Assembly: GCF_000376565.1 (NCBI RefSeq)
Contig: NZ_BARG01000062.1
Coordinates: 1 to 64,000 of the forward strand
Reading direction: 5' to 3'
DNA length: 64,000 bases
DNA from: Streptomyces hokutonensis
GTDB lineage: Bacteria > Actinomycetota > Actinomycetes > Streptomycetales > Streptomycetaceae
Every line of letters begins with the position of its first letter. Within the stretch, counting starts at the first letter, position 1. The position numbers and the translations under genes are program-made. Of the stretch, positions 26,705 to 35,525 are shown piece by piece. The notes under the pieces are model-generated. The model made no database searches and was not told the DNA's origin. It worked only from the letters and a program-made list of their open reading frames with translations.

Positions 26705-27687
26705 CTGACCGGCATGTCGCTGCGGAGCAGCGTCTCAGCGGGCGTGCGTCGTGGCGTGGCCCAGGTCTGGGTCGGGTGGCCGAGGCGCAGGACCATCTGC
26801 GGGAATCGGCCGAAGGCGATGCGTGTGCGGAACTCCGCGCGCAGCGCGGGCACTTCGAGGGGCTGGGTGTGGAAAGCCGCACTGACCCGATGGGCCGCCG
26901 CGTACAGCAGTACCCGCTGGAGCGCCTGCCCTGCGCGCAGCCAGTCCGAGCGGGTGTCGTACGGGGTGGTCAGAACGGCGACCGTGCCCGTGCGCGACAC
27001 CCATTTCTGGGGCGGTACGGCGAACTGGCGGGCGAGACCCATGTAGTCGCGGGCGGCCAGCAGTACGCAGTCGGGGTGGTACAGGCACGCCTCGGCCGGC
27101 ACCCCGGCCGGCCCGACGCATCCCGCGATCTCGGCCGTATGCCGCCGGTCGGCGCGGTGCACGTCCTCCGCAGTGCGCACCAGGTCTGCGAGCTGGTCCA
27201 GTTGGTCCGGGTCGTCTACGACCTGGAGGGCGGCGCCCTCGGCCCGTGCGTGTTCCCGCAGCTCGTCGAGCAGTTCCTCAGCGACGGCCTCGGCGGCGAA
27301 CGGCCCGCGGTGCGTGTGCCGGTGTGCCATCGCGCCCGCCATCAGCGCCTCGTCGTAGGTGACCGGGGCGTGGGCGGCGAAGGCCACACGGGCCAGGTAG
27401 GCCGGGTTGCCGGTCTCGGGGAGCAGGTCGACGGCGGGGCGGAAGCCGAGGTTGCGCACGGCGATCCGCGCGTTGAACAGCGCCGCCCCGCAGGCGACGA
27501 CCGCCTCCCGGCCGCCGGGGTCGGTCAGGACCAGCCGGCGGTCGCGGTCCGCGTGGATCTCGAAGCCGTGGTCGTGACCCTGCTCGGCGAAGAACCAGGG
27601 CTGGTTGTTGTGCGGCGAGGGCGCGAGGGACGCGGCGTGGGCCAAGTGCAGGGCTGCGCGGCCGTGTTGTGCGTGGGTCAGAGACAT
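26701..27687 (-). CDS. Acg-family FMN-binding nitroreductase-fold protein
   Basis: A 328-residue tandem nitroreductase-fold protein of the Acg (Rv2032/Rv3131) family. The N-terminal flavin-contact segment is SLAPSPHNNQPWFF. Further conserved stretches are VACGAALFNARIAVRNLG and RSDWLRAGQALQRVLL. In M. tuberculosis Acg is thought to sequester FMN rather than act as an enzyme; whether this copy is active cannot be told. It is first in an operon with the Rv1733c-like gene, 66 bp behind a GGGAC...GTCCC box at 27753-27766. A second Acg gene is at 43705. Confidence 0.92.
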   Translation of the reverse strand: MSLTHAQHGRAALHLAHAASLAPSPHNNQPWFFAEQGHDHGFEIHADRDRRLVLTDPGGREAVVACGAALFNARIAVRNLGFRPAVDLLPETGNPAYLARVAFAAHAPVTYDEALMAGAMAHRHTHRGPFAAEAVAEELLDELREHARAEGAALQVVDDPDQLDQLADLVRTAEDVHRADRRHTAEIAGCVGPAGVPAEACLYHPDCVLLAARDYMGLARQFAVPPQKWVSRTGTVAVLTTPYDTRSDWLRAGQALQRVLLYAAAHRVSAAFHTQPLEVPALRAEFRTRIAFGRFPQMVLRLGHPTQTWATPRRTPAETLLRSDMPVR

Positions 27688-27752
27688 GGTGCCCCCTTCG
27701 TCGACCGTCCCCGTTCCCTTTCAGGGTCCTCGCCCATCGGCCCTGGGCGTAT

Positions 27753-27766
27753 GGGACTTCGGTCCC
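27753..27766. promoter_or_regulatory. Predicted DosR-type box upstream of the Acg operon
   Basis: GGGACTTCGGTCCC has perfect five-base arms around TTCG and the same 14-bp frame as the mycobacterial DosR core. It is 66-79 bp from the Acg start. Confidence 0.7.
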
Positions 27767-27840
27767 CTTGTCGGGCCTGGACGGCCCTCTCCGGACCGGT
27801 GCCGAACCGTCTGCCCGGCTGTCACCACCCCGGTCCGGGG

Positions 27841-27873
27841 CGGCCCCGGCGCGTCGGTACCGCGCCGGGGCCG
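27841..27873 (-). terminator. Hairpin terminator after the flavodoxin gene
   Basis: A perfect 13-bp stem (CGGCCCCGGCGCG with CGCGCCGGGGCCG) and a 7-base loop lie 31 bp beyond the flavodoxin stop. It separates the acyl-CoA ligase operon from the Acg operon. Confidence 0.8.
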
Positions 27874-27904
27874 TCCCCTCCGAAGTGCACGTACGACAGG
27901 TCGG

Positions 27905-28414
27905 TCAGTCCTCCTTCCCCTTCGGCAGCAACTCGTCCGCGATCCGCCCAGCCCACTCCTCGATCGCACCGAAGTCGCGGAAGTCTCCGCCCTTCCCGTT
28001 GCGCACGATCGACTGGGCGATGCGCCCCTTGGCCCCCTCCTCCAGACAACCGCCGAAGGTGACATGCCCCCTGGCATCGAGCCGGGCCATGGCCCGCCGC
28101 ACGCCGAACACGGGCGGGATGTCCCGCTCCGAGGCCGAGGCGTCGAGCGGACCGCTGCTGAACAACCACACCGGGCGCTCGGCCAGTTGACGGCCGTGCC
28201 GGTTCAGGAACCGGCGGGCGTCGCGGTGCCAGCGGCCGGCGTACAGTCCGCTGCCGATCACCACGGCGTCGTAGGGCATGACGCTCAGGACGGACCCGGC
28301 GGGCAACACGTCGATGGTGAAGCCGGCCTTGCGCAGGACCTCGGCAACGGCCTCGGCGATCCCCGCGGTCGATCCGTTCGTCGTTCCATAGGTGACCAGC
28401 ACGCTGGTGGGCAT
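27905..28414 (-). CDS. Flavodoxin-domain protein
   Basis: A 169-residue FMN protein of the flavodoxin fold. The phosphate loop is VTYGTTNGSTAGIAEAV; a second flavin-contact region is IGSGLYAGRWHRDARRFL, which resembles the HemG/menaquinone-dependent protoporphyrinogen oxidase branch. The sequence FSSGPLDAS follows. It is the last gene of the ligase-CBS-flavodoxin operon, 20 bp after CBS-BON. It could carry low-potential electrons, for example to reduce the radical-SAM cluster of the pyruvate formate-lyase activase, which in E. coli depends on flavodoxin; that link is inference. Confidence 0.87.
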   Translation of the reverse strand: MPTSVLVTYGTTNGSTAGIAEAVAEVLRKAGFTIDVLPAGSVLSVMPYDAVVIGSGLYAGRWHRDARRFLNRHGRQLAERPVWLFSSGPLDASASERDIPPVFGVRRAMARLDARGHVTFGGCLEEGAKGRIAQSIVRNGKGGDFRDFGAIEEWAGRIADELLPKGKED

Positions 28415-28434
28415 GGCAGTCCCCTCCTCTCATT

Positions 28435-29166
28435 TCACAGGTGGCGCACCCAGTCCTCGGTGACACCGTGGAACCTCGGCTCCTCCGGGCGGAGTTGCGA
28501 GTCGTCCAGGCGATACGTGAGCTCGTCGACGACCGCGACGACACCGTCGATCTGACGGGTCATGGAGAGGGCGATCTCCGTCTCGCTCTTGCGCTCCATC
28601 TGGCCGGCGAGCGTGACGACGCCCTCCGCCACGGAGACGTCGATGCTGCGCGGCGCCTGCCACAGGGCACGGACCAGCACCTCTTCGACGACCTCGTCGT
28701 GGATGTCCGCGTCGGAGCGCAGGAAGACCTGGAGCACGTCGCGGCGGGTGACGATGCCGACGAGCCGGTTCTCCTCGTCAAGGACGGGCAGCCGCTCCAC
28801 GCGATGCTGGGCCATGGTCCGCGCGGCCTCGACGATGGTGTCGGTGGCGTGCACGGTGACGGCGGGTTCGGTCATCAGCTGACCGGCGGTGCGGGCCGTG
28901 GCCTTCGCGGCCCGCCGCCTGGCGCTGCGCGTCAGGTCGGCGAACCGGAACCGCTTCTTCGCCTCGTACGGGTCGGGGGCCTCGGCCTGGTGAGCCATCA
29001 GGTCCGTCTCGGAGACGACTCCGAGGACCTTGTCGTCCTCGTTGACAACCGGCAGGCCGCTGATGCGGTGCTCGCCGAGCAGGCGTGCCACCTCCTTGAA
29101 CGGCGTTCCGTAGGTGGCGCGAACGACCTCCGTGGTCATCACGGAGCCGACCTTGTTGTGCTTCAT
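28435..29166 (-). CDS. CBS-pair and BON domain protein
   Basis: A 243-residue protein with two CBS motifs (VGSVMTTEVV...; AGQLMTEPAVTV...) separated by a basic linker (KKRFRFADLTRSARRRAAKAT), then a BON domain (SIDVSVAEGVVTLAGQM). It is about 30 residues longer than the other two CBS-BON proteins because of the linker and tail. It lies 12 bp downstream of the GNAT-acyl-CoA ligase gene and 20 bp upstream of flavodoxin. An adenylate-sensing role controlling the ligase is possible but only inferred from the operon. Confidence 0.92.
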   Translation of the reverse strand: MKHNKVGSVMTTEVVRATYGTPFKEVARLLGEHRISGLPVVNEDDKVLGVVSETDLMAHQAEAPDPYEAKKRFRFADLTRSARRRAAKATARTAGQLMTEPAVTVHATDTIVEAARTMAQHRVERLPVLDEENRLVGIVTRRDVLQVFLRSDADIHDEVVEEVLVRALWQAPRSIDVSVAEGVVTLAGQMERKSETEIALSMTRQIDGVVAVVDELTYRLDDSQLRPEEPRFHGVTEDWVRHL

Positions 29167-29178
29167 GGTGTTCCCTCC

Positions 29179-31869
29179 TCAGCGAAGTCGGCGCAGATAC
29201 GGGTCCTGCGCCCCGCGGGGCAGCAGGCGGACGCGAGCATCGAGGACGGAGACTCCGCCCGGTGCCGCGAGTACGGGGTTGAAGTCGGCCTCGGCCAACT
29301 GGGGCAGGTCGCTCGCCATCCGGGACAGCCGCAGCAGCAGCTGTTCGAGGCCTTCGAGGTCGACGGGCCGGCTGCCGTGCGCGCCGAACAGGAGCGGGGC
29401 GCAGCGCGGGGCCGTGATCAGGTCGTGCACGTCGTGGTCGGTGAGCGGGGCGAGCCGGGCGGTGTGGTCGGCGAGGATCTCGGTCGCGGTGCCGCCGAGC
29501 CCGAACAGGACGAGCGGTCCGAACACCTGGTCCTGGACGACACCGGCGAACAGCTCGGTGCCGCGCTCGGCGAGCGGCTGCACGACCACGCCGGTCAGCA
29601 GTCCGGCGAACCGGGTCTCCAAGTCCCGGAAGGCGGCCCGTACTTGGGCGTCACCACGCAGGTCGAGATGGACGGCGCGCTGTTCGCTCTTGTGCAGCAG
29701 GCCCGGCCAGTGGCCCTTCATGACCACCCGGCCGTCGGCGCCGCGCAACCGTTCGGCGGCGAGGACGGCGCCGTCCTCGGTGTCAGCCCAGGCCCAGGCG
29801 AGCTGGGGAATGCCGTAGCAGCCGAGGAGTTCGGCGCACTGGCGCGGATCGAGCCAGCCGCCGTCCGCGTTCGCGTCGAGGTACGTCTCGACGAAGGTGC
29901 GGGCGCGTGCGGTCTCGACTCCGTCGAGGTCCGGGATCGTCCCGGCGGGCCGGGCGAGCCAGGCCGCACGGCGGGCGGCGTGCGCCAACGCCCGTGCCGC
30001 CGCCTGGGGTTCGGCGTACGCGGGGACGGTACGGCCGTCCGTGGTGGGCAACAGCTCGACGGGCAAGGCCTGTTCGAGCCGCACCACCGCGATTGGCTTC
30101 GGCCGGTGTCCGGTTGCGCGGGTGAGGGCCCGGACGAGATCGTCGCCGGTCGCCTCGGCGACCGCCGTGGGCACCAGGGCCACCAGCACGGCGTCGACGC
30201 CGGCGTGCCGCATGATCCGGTCCACGCAGTCCCTCAACTGCTCCTCGCTCACGGCCGCGGTGACGTCGATCGGGTTGCCGGTCGCGGCGCCTTCCGGCAG
30301 TACGGCGAGCAGGTCGTCGACGAGTTCGGGGGTGGGCGTCGGCAGGGTGAGCCCGGCCTCGGCGCAGGCGTCGGCGGCGAGGACCCCGGCTCCGCCGGCG
30401 TTGGTGACGATCGCGACCCGGGAGCCGGTGGGCAGCGGCTGGGAGTGCAACAGGGCGGCGGCTTCGAGGAGTTCACCGACCGAGTGGGTCGCGGTGATGC
30501 CGGCCTGGGTGAACAGCGCCCCGCGGGTCATGGTCCGGGTGGCCGCTGCCGCGGTGTGCGAGGCGGCGGCGCGACGGCCCGCGTCGGTGCGGCCCGCGTC
30601 CACGGTCAGGACCGGCATACGGCGGGTCACGCGCCGCGCGGTGCGGGAGAACGCCCGCGGGTTGCCGAAGGACTCCAGGTGCAGCAGGGCGAGGTCGGTG
30701 GTGCCATCGCTCTCCCACCACTGGAGCATGTCGTTGCCGCTGACGTCGAACTTGTCGCCCAGGGACGCGAAGGTCGAGACGCCGACGCCGAGCCGGGACA
30801 GTCCGTCGAGCAGGGCGATGCCGACGCCGCCGGACTGCACGGCGATGCCCGCGGTGCCGGGGCTCGGGTGGCCCGCGGCGAAGGTCGCGTCGAGGTTCAG
30901 TTCCGGGTCGGTGTTGGAGACACCGAGGCAGTTGGGGCCGACGAGCCGCATGCCGTACGTCCGGCAGGCCGCCGTCAGCGCCGTGGCCTGGGCGTGGTCG
31001 AGTCCCGCCGTGACGACGAGAAGGGCGCGTACGCCCGCCTTGCCGCACTCCTCGGCGGTGGCCGGGACAGCGGCGGCGGGTACGGCGACAACCACGAGGT
31101 CAGGGGTCCTGGGCAGGGCGCCGACGGAGGGATAGCTCGGCACGCCGAGGATCGAGGTGGCCGCGGGATTCACCGCGAAGAGGCGGCGGGTGAAGCCGCC
31201 GGCCTTCAGGTGGTGCAGGATCGCGCGGCCCACGGAACCGGCCGTACGTCCGGCGCCGACGACGGCGACCGCGTCCGGGCGCAGCAGCGGTACGAGGCTG
31301 GCGACATCGGCGGCCCGGCCGCGTGCCTCGGTGGCCGACAGGTAGTTCTCGTCCTCGTCGAGCTCGATGGTGCAGCGCATCTCTGGGCCCTCGAAGCGGC
31401 GGGCGGTGCGCAGGCCGAGGTCGGCGAAGAGCCGCAGGATCTCGTGGTTCTCGCTGAGCGCGTCGGCCGTGAACGTGGTGACGCCCTCGGCGCGGGCGGC
31501 GGAGACCAGATGTTCCACGAGAAGGGTGCCGATGCCGCGGTGGTGGAGTCCGTCGGCGACCGCGACGGAGATGTCTGCCGCCGTCCCGGCACCGCCGGTG
31601 TCGTACTCGGCGAGTCCGATCACCTGTCCCTTGGCCTCGGCGAGCAGGGCCCGGTATCCGGGGTGCGGCCGGCAGGCCCGGTCGGCCGCCATCTCGGCGG
31701 ACCGGCGGCTCACTCCGAAGAACCGCAGCCGGAGGTGCTCCGGGGACATCTCCTCATAGAGTCCCCGCAGCTGGTCGTGGTCGCCGGGCCGCACGGGACG
31801 TATGCACACGGTGCTGCCGTCCGCGAGCAGGGCGTGGACTGTGGGTCGGCTGAGTACGTCGTCCGTCAT
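29179..31869 (-). CDS. GNAT acetyltransferase fused to NDP-forming acyl-CoA synthetase-like protein
   Basis: An 896-residue fusion. Residues about 20-165 are a GNAT acetyltransferase (IRPVRPGDHDQL, acetyl-CoA loop HHRGIGTLL). Residues about 195-450 are the CoA-binding and ligase alpha-type domains (VAVVGAGRTAGSVG; GPNCLGVSNTDPELN), with a histidine at 438 in ASHTAAA, where ADP-forming acetyl-CoA synthetases carry the phosphorylated histidine. Residues about 680-890 are an ATP-grasp (beta-type) domain. ATG 31869 follows GGAGGAG. Similar proteins act as lysine acetyltransferases (Pat type) in Streptomyces; ATP formation from acyl-CoA is the other option. It heads an operon behind the box at 31956-31969. 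Confidence 0.88.
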   Translation of the reverse strand: MTDDVLSRPTVHALLADGSTVCIRPVRPGDHDQLRGLYEEMSPEHLRLRFFGVSRRSAEMAADRACRPHPGYRALLAEAKGQVIGLAEYDTGGAGTAADISVAVADGLHHRGIGTLLVEHLVSAARAEGVTTFTADALSENHEILRLFADLGLRTARRFEGPEMRCTIELDEDENYLSATEARGRAADVASLVPLLRPDAVAVVGAGRTAGSVGRAILHHLKAGGFTRRLFAVNPAATSILGVPSYPSVGALPRTPDLVVVAVPAAAVPATAEECGKAGVRALLVVTAGLDHAQATALTAACRTYGMRLVGPNCLGVSNTDPELNLDATFAAGHPSPGTAGIAVQSGGVGIALLDGLSRLGVGVSTFASLGDKFDVSGNDMLQWWESDGTTDLALLHLESFGNPRAFSRTARRVTRRMPVLTVDAGRTDAGRRAAASHTAAAATRTMTRGALFTQAGITATHSVGELLEAAALLHSQPLPTGSRVAIVTNAGGAGVLAADACAEAGLTLPTPTPELVDDLLAVLPEGAATGNPIDVTAAVSEEQLRDCVDRIMRHAGVDAVLVALVPTAVAEATGDDLVRALTRATGHRPKPIAVVRLEQALPVELLPTTDGRTVPAYAEPQAAARALAHAARRAAWLARPAGTIPDLDGVETARARTFVETYLDANADGGWLDPRQCAELLGCYGIPQLAWAWADTEDGAVLAAERLRGADGRVVMKGHWPGLLHKSEQRAVHLDLRGDAQVRAAFRDLETRFAGLLTGVVVQPLAERGTELFAGVVQDQVFGPLVLFGLGGTATEILADHTARLAPLTDHDVHDLITAPRCAPLLFGAHGSRPVDLEGLEQLLLRLSRMASDLPQLAEADFNPVLAAPGGVSVLDARVRLLPRGAQDPYLRRLR

Positions 31870-31955
31870 CACGGGTCTCCTCCGGGTTTCTTCGACACTT
31901 CGAGCGTCCCGCGGAACGGGGAGAGGCCCCATGGGCTGCCTGGGGGCGGACCATG

Positions 31956-31969
31956 GGGCCTTTCGGCCC
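31956..31969. promoter_or_regulatory. Predicted OsdR/DevR box upstream of the acyl-CoA ligase operon
   Basis: GGGCCTTTCGGCCC is a 6+2+6 palindrome with one mismatch in the arms. It is 87-100 bp before the ligase start, between that gene and the end of gap. Confidence 0.65.
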
Positions 31970-32018
31970 TCGGGAATCCGCCCACAGGCCCACCTCACGG
32001 GGCCTCTCGCGGTCGTGC

Positions 32019-33032
32019 TCAGTCGTCGGCGACCAGCGCCGTCAGGTCGAGGAGGCGGTTGGTGTAGCCCCACTCGTTGTCGTACCAGCCGAAGACCTTG
32101 ACCAGGGTGCCGTTCGCCTGGGTGAGTGCCGGGTCGAAGATGCAGGACGCGGGGTCGCCGATGACGTCTCGGGAGACGATCGGGGCCTTCGAGACGCGCA
32201 GGATGCCGTTGAGCGGGCCGTCCGCCGCTTCGGTGAACGCGGCGTTGACCTCGTCCGCCGTCGTCTCCCGGTTCAGGACGACCGCGAGGTCGGTGAGCGA
32301 CCCGTCCTCCACCGGTACGCGTACGGCGATGCCGTCCAGGGCGCCCGCCATCTCGGGCACCACCAGGCCCACGGCGCGGGCGGCACCCGTGCTGGTCGGG
32401 ATGATGCTCAGGGCCGCCGAGCGGGCCCGGCGCAGGTCCTTGTGCGGGGCGTCGAGGAGGGACTGGTCGTTGGTGTAGCCGTGGATGGTGGTCATCATGC
32501 CGCGCTCGATGCCGAAGGCGTCGTTCAGCACCTTGACCATCGGGGCGACACAGTTGGTGGTGCAGGAGGCGGCCGAGACGATCCGGTCCTGGCGGCGGTC
32601 GTACGTCTTGTCGTTGACCCCCATCACGATCGTGGCGTCCGCGTTCTTGCCGGGCGCGGACAGCAGCACCGTGTGCGCGCCCGCCTTGAGGTGCAGGGCG
32701 GCGGAGTCGCGGTCGCGGAAGCGGCCGGTGGACTCGATGACGATGTCGGCGCCGTAGTCGGACCAGTGGAGGGCGGCCGGGTCGCGTTCGGCCGTGACCT
32801 CGATGCGTCGGCCGTCGACGGTGATCGAGGTGTCGTCATGGAGGACCTCGCGTCCGATGCGGCCGAACGTCGAGTCGTACTCCAGGAGGTGGGCGAGGGT
32901 GGCGGGCGAGGTGATGTCGTTGACGGCGACGACCTCGACGTCCTGGGTGCCCGCCTCGGCGCGGTCGAGTGCCGCGCGCAGATAGGTGCGGCCTATCCGG
33001 CCGAAGCCGTTGATGCCGACGCGTACGGTCAT
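32019..33032 (-). CDS. gap: Glyceraldehyde-3-phosphate dehydrogenase, type I
   Basis: It oxidises glyceraldehyde 3-phosphate to 1,3-bisphosphoglycerate with NAD. The 337-residue protein starts with the NAD fold VGINGFGRIGRTYLRAA and has the catalytic cysteine in AASCTTNCVAP, with the partner histidine further on in HGYTNDQSLLD. It lies 31 bp after the phosphoketolase gene on the same strand. The pairing makes sense: phosphoketolase makes acetyl phosphate and glyceraldehyde 3-phosphate, and this enzyme feeds the latter into lower glycolysis. Streptomyces also have a housekeeping gap elsewhere, so this is probably a stress-specific paralogue. Confidence 0.95.
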   Translation of the reverse strand: MTVRVGINGFGRIGRTYLRAALDRAEAGTQDVEVVAVNDITSPATLAHLLEYDSTFGRIGREVLHDDTSITVDGRRIEVTAERDPAALHWSDYGADIVIESTGRFRDRDSAALHLKAGAHTVLLSAPGKNADATIVMGVNDKTYDRRQDRIVSAASCTTNCVAPMVKVLNDAFGIERGMMTTIHGYTNDQSLLDAPHKDLRRARSAALSIIPTSTGAARAVGLVVPEMAGALDGIAVRVPVEDGSLTDLAVVLNRETTADEVNAAFTEAADGPLNGILRVSKAPIVSRDVIGDPASCIFDPALTQANGTLVKVFGWYDNEWGYTNRLLDLTALVADD

Positions 33033-33063
33033 GGCGGTGAACTCCTTTGCTGAGGAGGGGACT

Positions 33064-35445
33064 TCAGGCGTTCCAGGTCCAGTCGGCGACTTCGGGCAGG
33101 TCGGTGCCGTGTTCGCGGATCCAGGCGTGGTGGCGGGTGCGGGCGTCGGCCATCTGCTGGCGTACGGCGGCGGCGCGGACGGCGAGGCCGGGGACGCGGT
33201 CGATGACGTCCATGACGAGGCGGTAGCGGTCGAGGTCGTTGCGGACGACCATGTCGAACGGTGTGGTCGTGGTGCCGGACTCCTTGTAGCCGCGCACGTG
33301 CAGGTTGGCGTGGCCGGCCCGGCGGTAGGCGAGGCGGTGGATGAGCCACGGGTAGCCGTGGTAGGCGAAGATGACCGGCTTGTCGGTGGTGAACAGGCCG
33401 TCGTACTCGAAGTCGCTCATCCCGTGCGGGTGTTCCTCGCGCGGCAGCAGCCGGGTCATGTCGACGACGTTGACGACCCGGACGGCGAGCTGGGGCAGGT
33501 GGCGGCGCAGCAACTGGGCGGCGGCCAGCACCTCCAGGGTCGGGACGTCACCGGCGCAGGCCAGCACGACGTCGGGTTCGCCGCCGTTCTCCGTGCCCGC
33601 CCACTCCCAGATCCCGGCGCCGCGCGCGCAGTGGGCGCGGGCCTGTTCCATGGAGAGCCAGTCGAAGCAGGGCTGTTTGCCGGCGACGACCACGTTGACG
33701 TAGTCGCGGCTGCGCAGGACGTGATCGGCCACGGAGAGAAGGGTGTTGGCGTCCGGCGGGAGGTAGACCCGGACGACTTCGGGGCTCTTGTTGAGGACGT
33801 GGTCGACGAAGCCGGGGTCCTGGTGCGAGAAGCCGTTGTGGTCCTGGCGCCAGACGTGCGAGGTGAGCAGGTAGTTGAGGGAGGCGATCGGCGCCCGCCA
33901 TGCCAACTCCCTCGATGTCTTCAGCCACTTGATGTGCTGGTTGACCATCGAGTCGACGATGTGGACGAACGCCTCGTAGCAGGAGAACAGTCCGTGCCGC
34001 CCGGTGAGGAGATAGCCCTCCAGCCAGCCCTGGCAGGTGTGTTCGGAGAGGATCTCCATCACGCGGCCGTGCCGCTCCAGGTGCTCGTCGACGGGCAGCG
34101 TCTGCGCCTGCCAGGCCTTGCCGCTGGCGTTGAAGACGGCCTGGAGGCGGTTGGAGGCGGTCTCGTCCGGGCCCACGACACGGAAGTCGCGGCTCACCGA
34201 GGTGTCGTGCATGACCTGTTCGAGGAGGTCGCCGAGGACGCGGGTCGGCTCGTGCAGGGTGGTGCCCGGCTTCTCGACCGGGACGGCGAAACGGTCCAGG
34301 GAGGGGATCGGCAGGTCGTGCACCAGCAGGCCGCCGTTGGCGTACGGGCTGGAGCCCAGGCGTTTGACGCCCTCGGGCACACAGGCCAGGACGTCCGCGA
34401 CGGGCCGGCCGTCCGGGCCGAAGAGCTGCTCCGGGTGGTACGAACGCAGCCAGGCCTCCAACTGCCGTAGATGCTCCGGGTTTTCACGCACCTCGGACAG
34501 CGGGACCTGGTGTGCGCGCCAGGTGCCCTCGACCGGGACGCCGTCGACCTCGGCGGGGCCGGTCCAGCCCTTCGGGGTGCGCAGCACGATCACCGGCCAG
34601 TGCACGCGCTCGGTCACGCCGTCCTCGCGGGCGGTGCGCTGCATCACGGCGATGCGGTCCAGCGCGTCGTCGAACGCGGCAGCCATGGCCCGGTGAACCT
34701 GGAGCGGGTCGTCGCCTGTGACGTGGATCGGGTCGTGGCCGTAGCCGCGCAGCAGTTCGTCGAGTTCGGACTCGGGGATGCGGGACAGGACCGTCGGGTT
34801 GGCGATCTTGTAGCCGTTGAGGTGCAGGATCGGCAGGACCGCGCCGTCGTGGACCGGGTCGAGGAACTTGTTGGAGTGCCAGGCGGCGGCCAGCGGGCCG
34901 GTCTCCGCCTCGCCGTCACCGATCACACAGGCGACGAGCAGGTCCGGGTTGTCGAGAGCGGCGCCGTACGCGTGGGCGAGCGAGTAGCCGAGTTCGCCGC
35001 CCTCGTGGATGGAGCCGGGGGTCTCCGGTGCCACGTGGCTGGGCACGCCGCCGGGGAAGGAGAACTGCCGGAACAGTCGCGCCATGCCGGCCGCGTCGCG
35101 GCTCACGTCCGGATAGGTCTCGCTGTAGCTGCCCTCCAGCCAGGAGTTGGCGACCACGGAGGGTCCGCCGTGACCGGGTCCCCACACGCACAGCGCGTCG
35201 AGGCCGCGCGCTTTGATCACCCGGTTGAGGTGGGTGTACACGAGGTTGAGGCCGGGCGAGGTACCCCAGTGACCCAGCAGCCGCGGCTTGATGTGCTCCG
35301 GCTTCAGGGGCTCGGTAAGCAGAGCGTTCGCCATCAGGTAGATCTGCCCGGCGGCAAGGTAGTTGGCGGCGCGCCAGTGGGAGTCCAGGGTACGCAGTTC
35401 GTCGTCGGAGAGTGCGGGGGTGTCCAGGTTTTCGGCCTTGGGCAT
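33064..35445 (-). CDS. xfp: Xylulose-5-phosphate/fructose-6-phosphate phosphoketolase
   Basis: A thiamine-diphosphate enzyme that splits xylulose 5-phosphate (and possibly fructose 6-phosphate) with phosphate into acetyl phosphate plus glyceraldehyde 3-phosphate (or erythrose 4-phosphate). The 793-residue length is normal. Signature segments include GPGHGGPSVVANSWLEG, GDGEAETGPLAAAWHSNKF and LNGYKIANPT. It provides energy-rich acetyl phosphate without NAD reduction. It follows a USP gene by 80 bp and precedes gap by 31 bp. I did not find an acetate kinase within this window, so conversion of acetyl phosphate to ATP must be encoded elsewhere. Confidence 0.96.
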   Translation of the reverse strand: MPKAENLDTPALSDDELRTLDSHWRAANYLAAGQIYLMANALLTEPLKPEHIKPRLLGHWGTSPGLNLVYTHLNRVIKARGLDALCVWGPGHGGPSVVANSWLEGSYSETYPDVSRDAAGMARLFRQFSFPGGVPSHVAPETPGSIHEGGELGYSLAHAYGAALDNPDLLVACVIGDGEAETGPLAAAWHSNKFLDPVHDGAVLPILHLNGYKIANPTVLSRIPESELDELLRGYGHDPIHVTGDDPLQVHRAMAAAFDDALDRIAVMQRTAREDGVTERVHWPVIVLRTPKGWTGPAEVDGVPVEGTWRAHQVPLSEVRENPEHLRQLEAWLRSYHPEQLFGPDGRPVADVLACVPEGVKRLGSSPYANGGLLVHDLPIPSLDRFAVPVEKPGTTLHEPTRVLGDLLEQVMHDTSVSRDFRVVGPDETASNRLQAVFNASGKAWQAQTLPVDEHLERHGRVMEILSEHTCQGWLEGYLLTGRHGLFSCYEAFVHIVDSMVNQHIKWLKTSRELAWRAPIASLNYLLTSHVWRQDHNGFSHQDPGFVDHVLNKSPEVVRVYLPPDANTLLSVADHVLRSRDYVNVVVAGKQPCFDWLSMEQARAHCARGAGIWEWAGTENGGEPDVVLACAGDVPTLEVLAAAQLLRRHLPQLAVRVVNVVDMTRLLPREEHPHGMSDFEYDGLFTTDKPVIFAYHGYPWLIHRLAYRRAGHANLHVRGYKESGTTTTPFDMVVRNDLDRYRLVMDVIDRVPGLAVRAAAVRQQMADARTRHHAWIREHGTDLPEVADWTWNA

Positions 35446-35525
35446 CGGAGGCTCCGGAAGTCGTCGGTGTGAGTCGAGAGAGACGTAACTACTGGGTCAA
35501 CAGGCGGAGTTGGAGAGGCTCGTGC

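Noticed and set aside
28441..32067. A 1208-codon plus-strand frame opposite the CBS-BON and acyl-CoA ligase genes
   Set aside because: Composition is that of antisense Streptomyces coding sequence (V, G, A, E, R rich) without domains; the minus strand encodes well-known families across the same bases.
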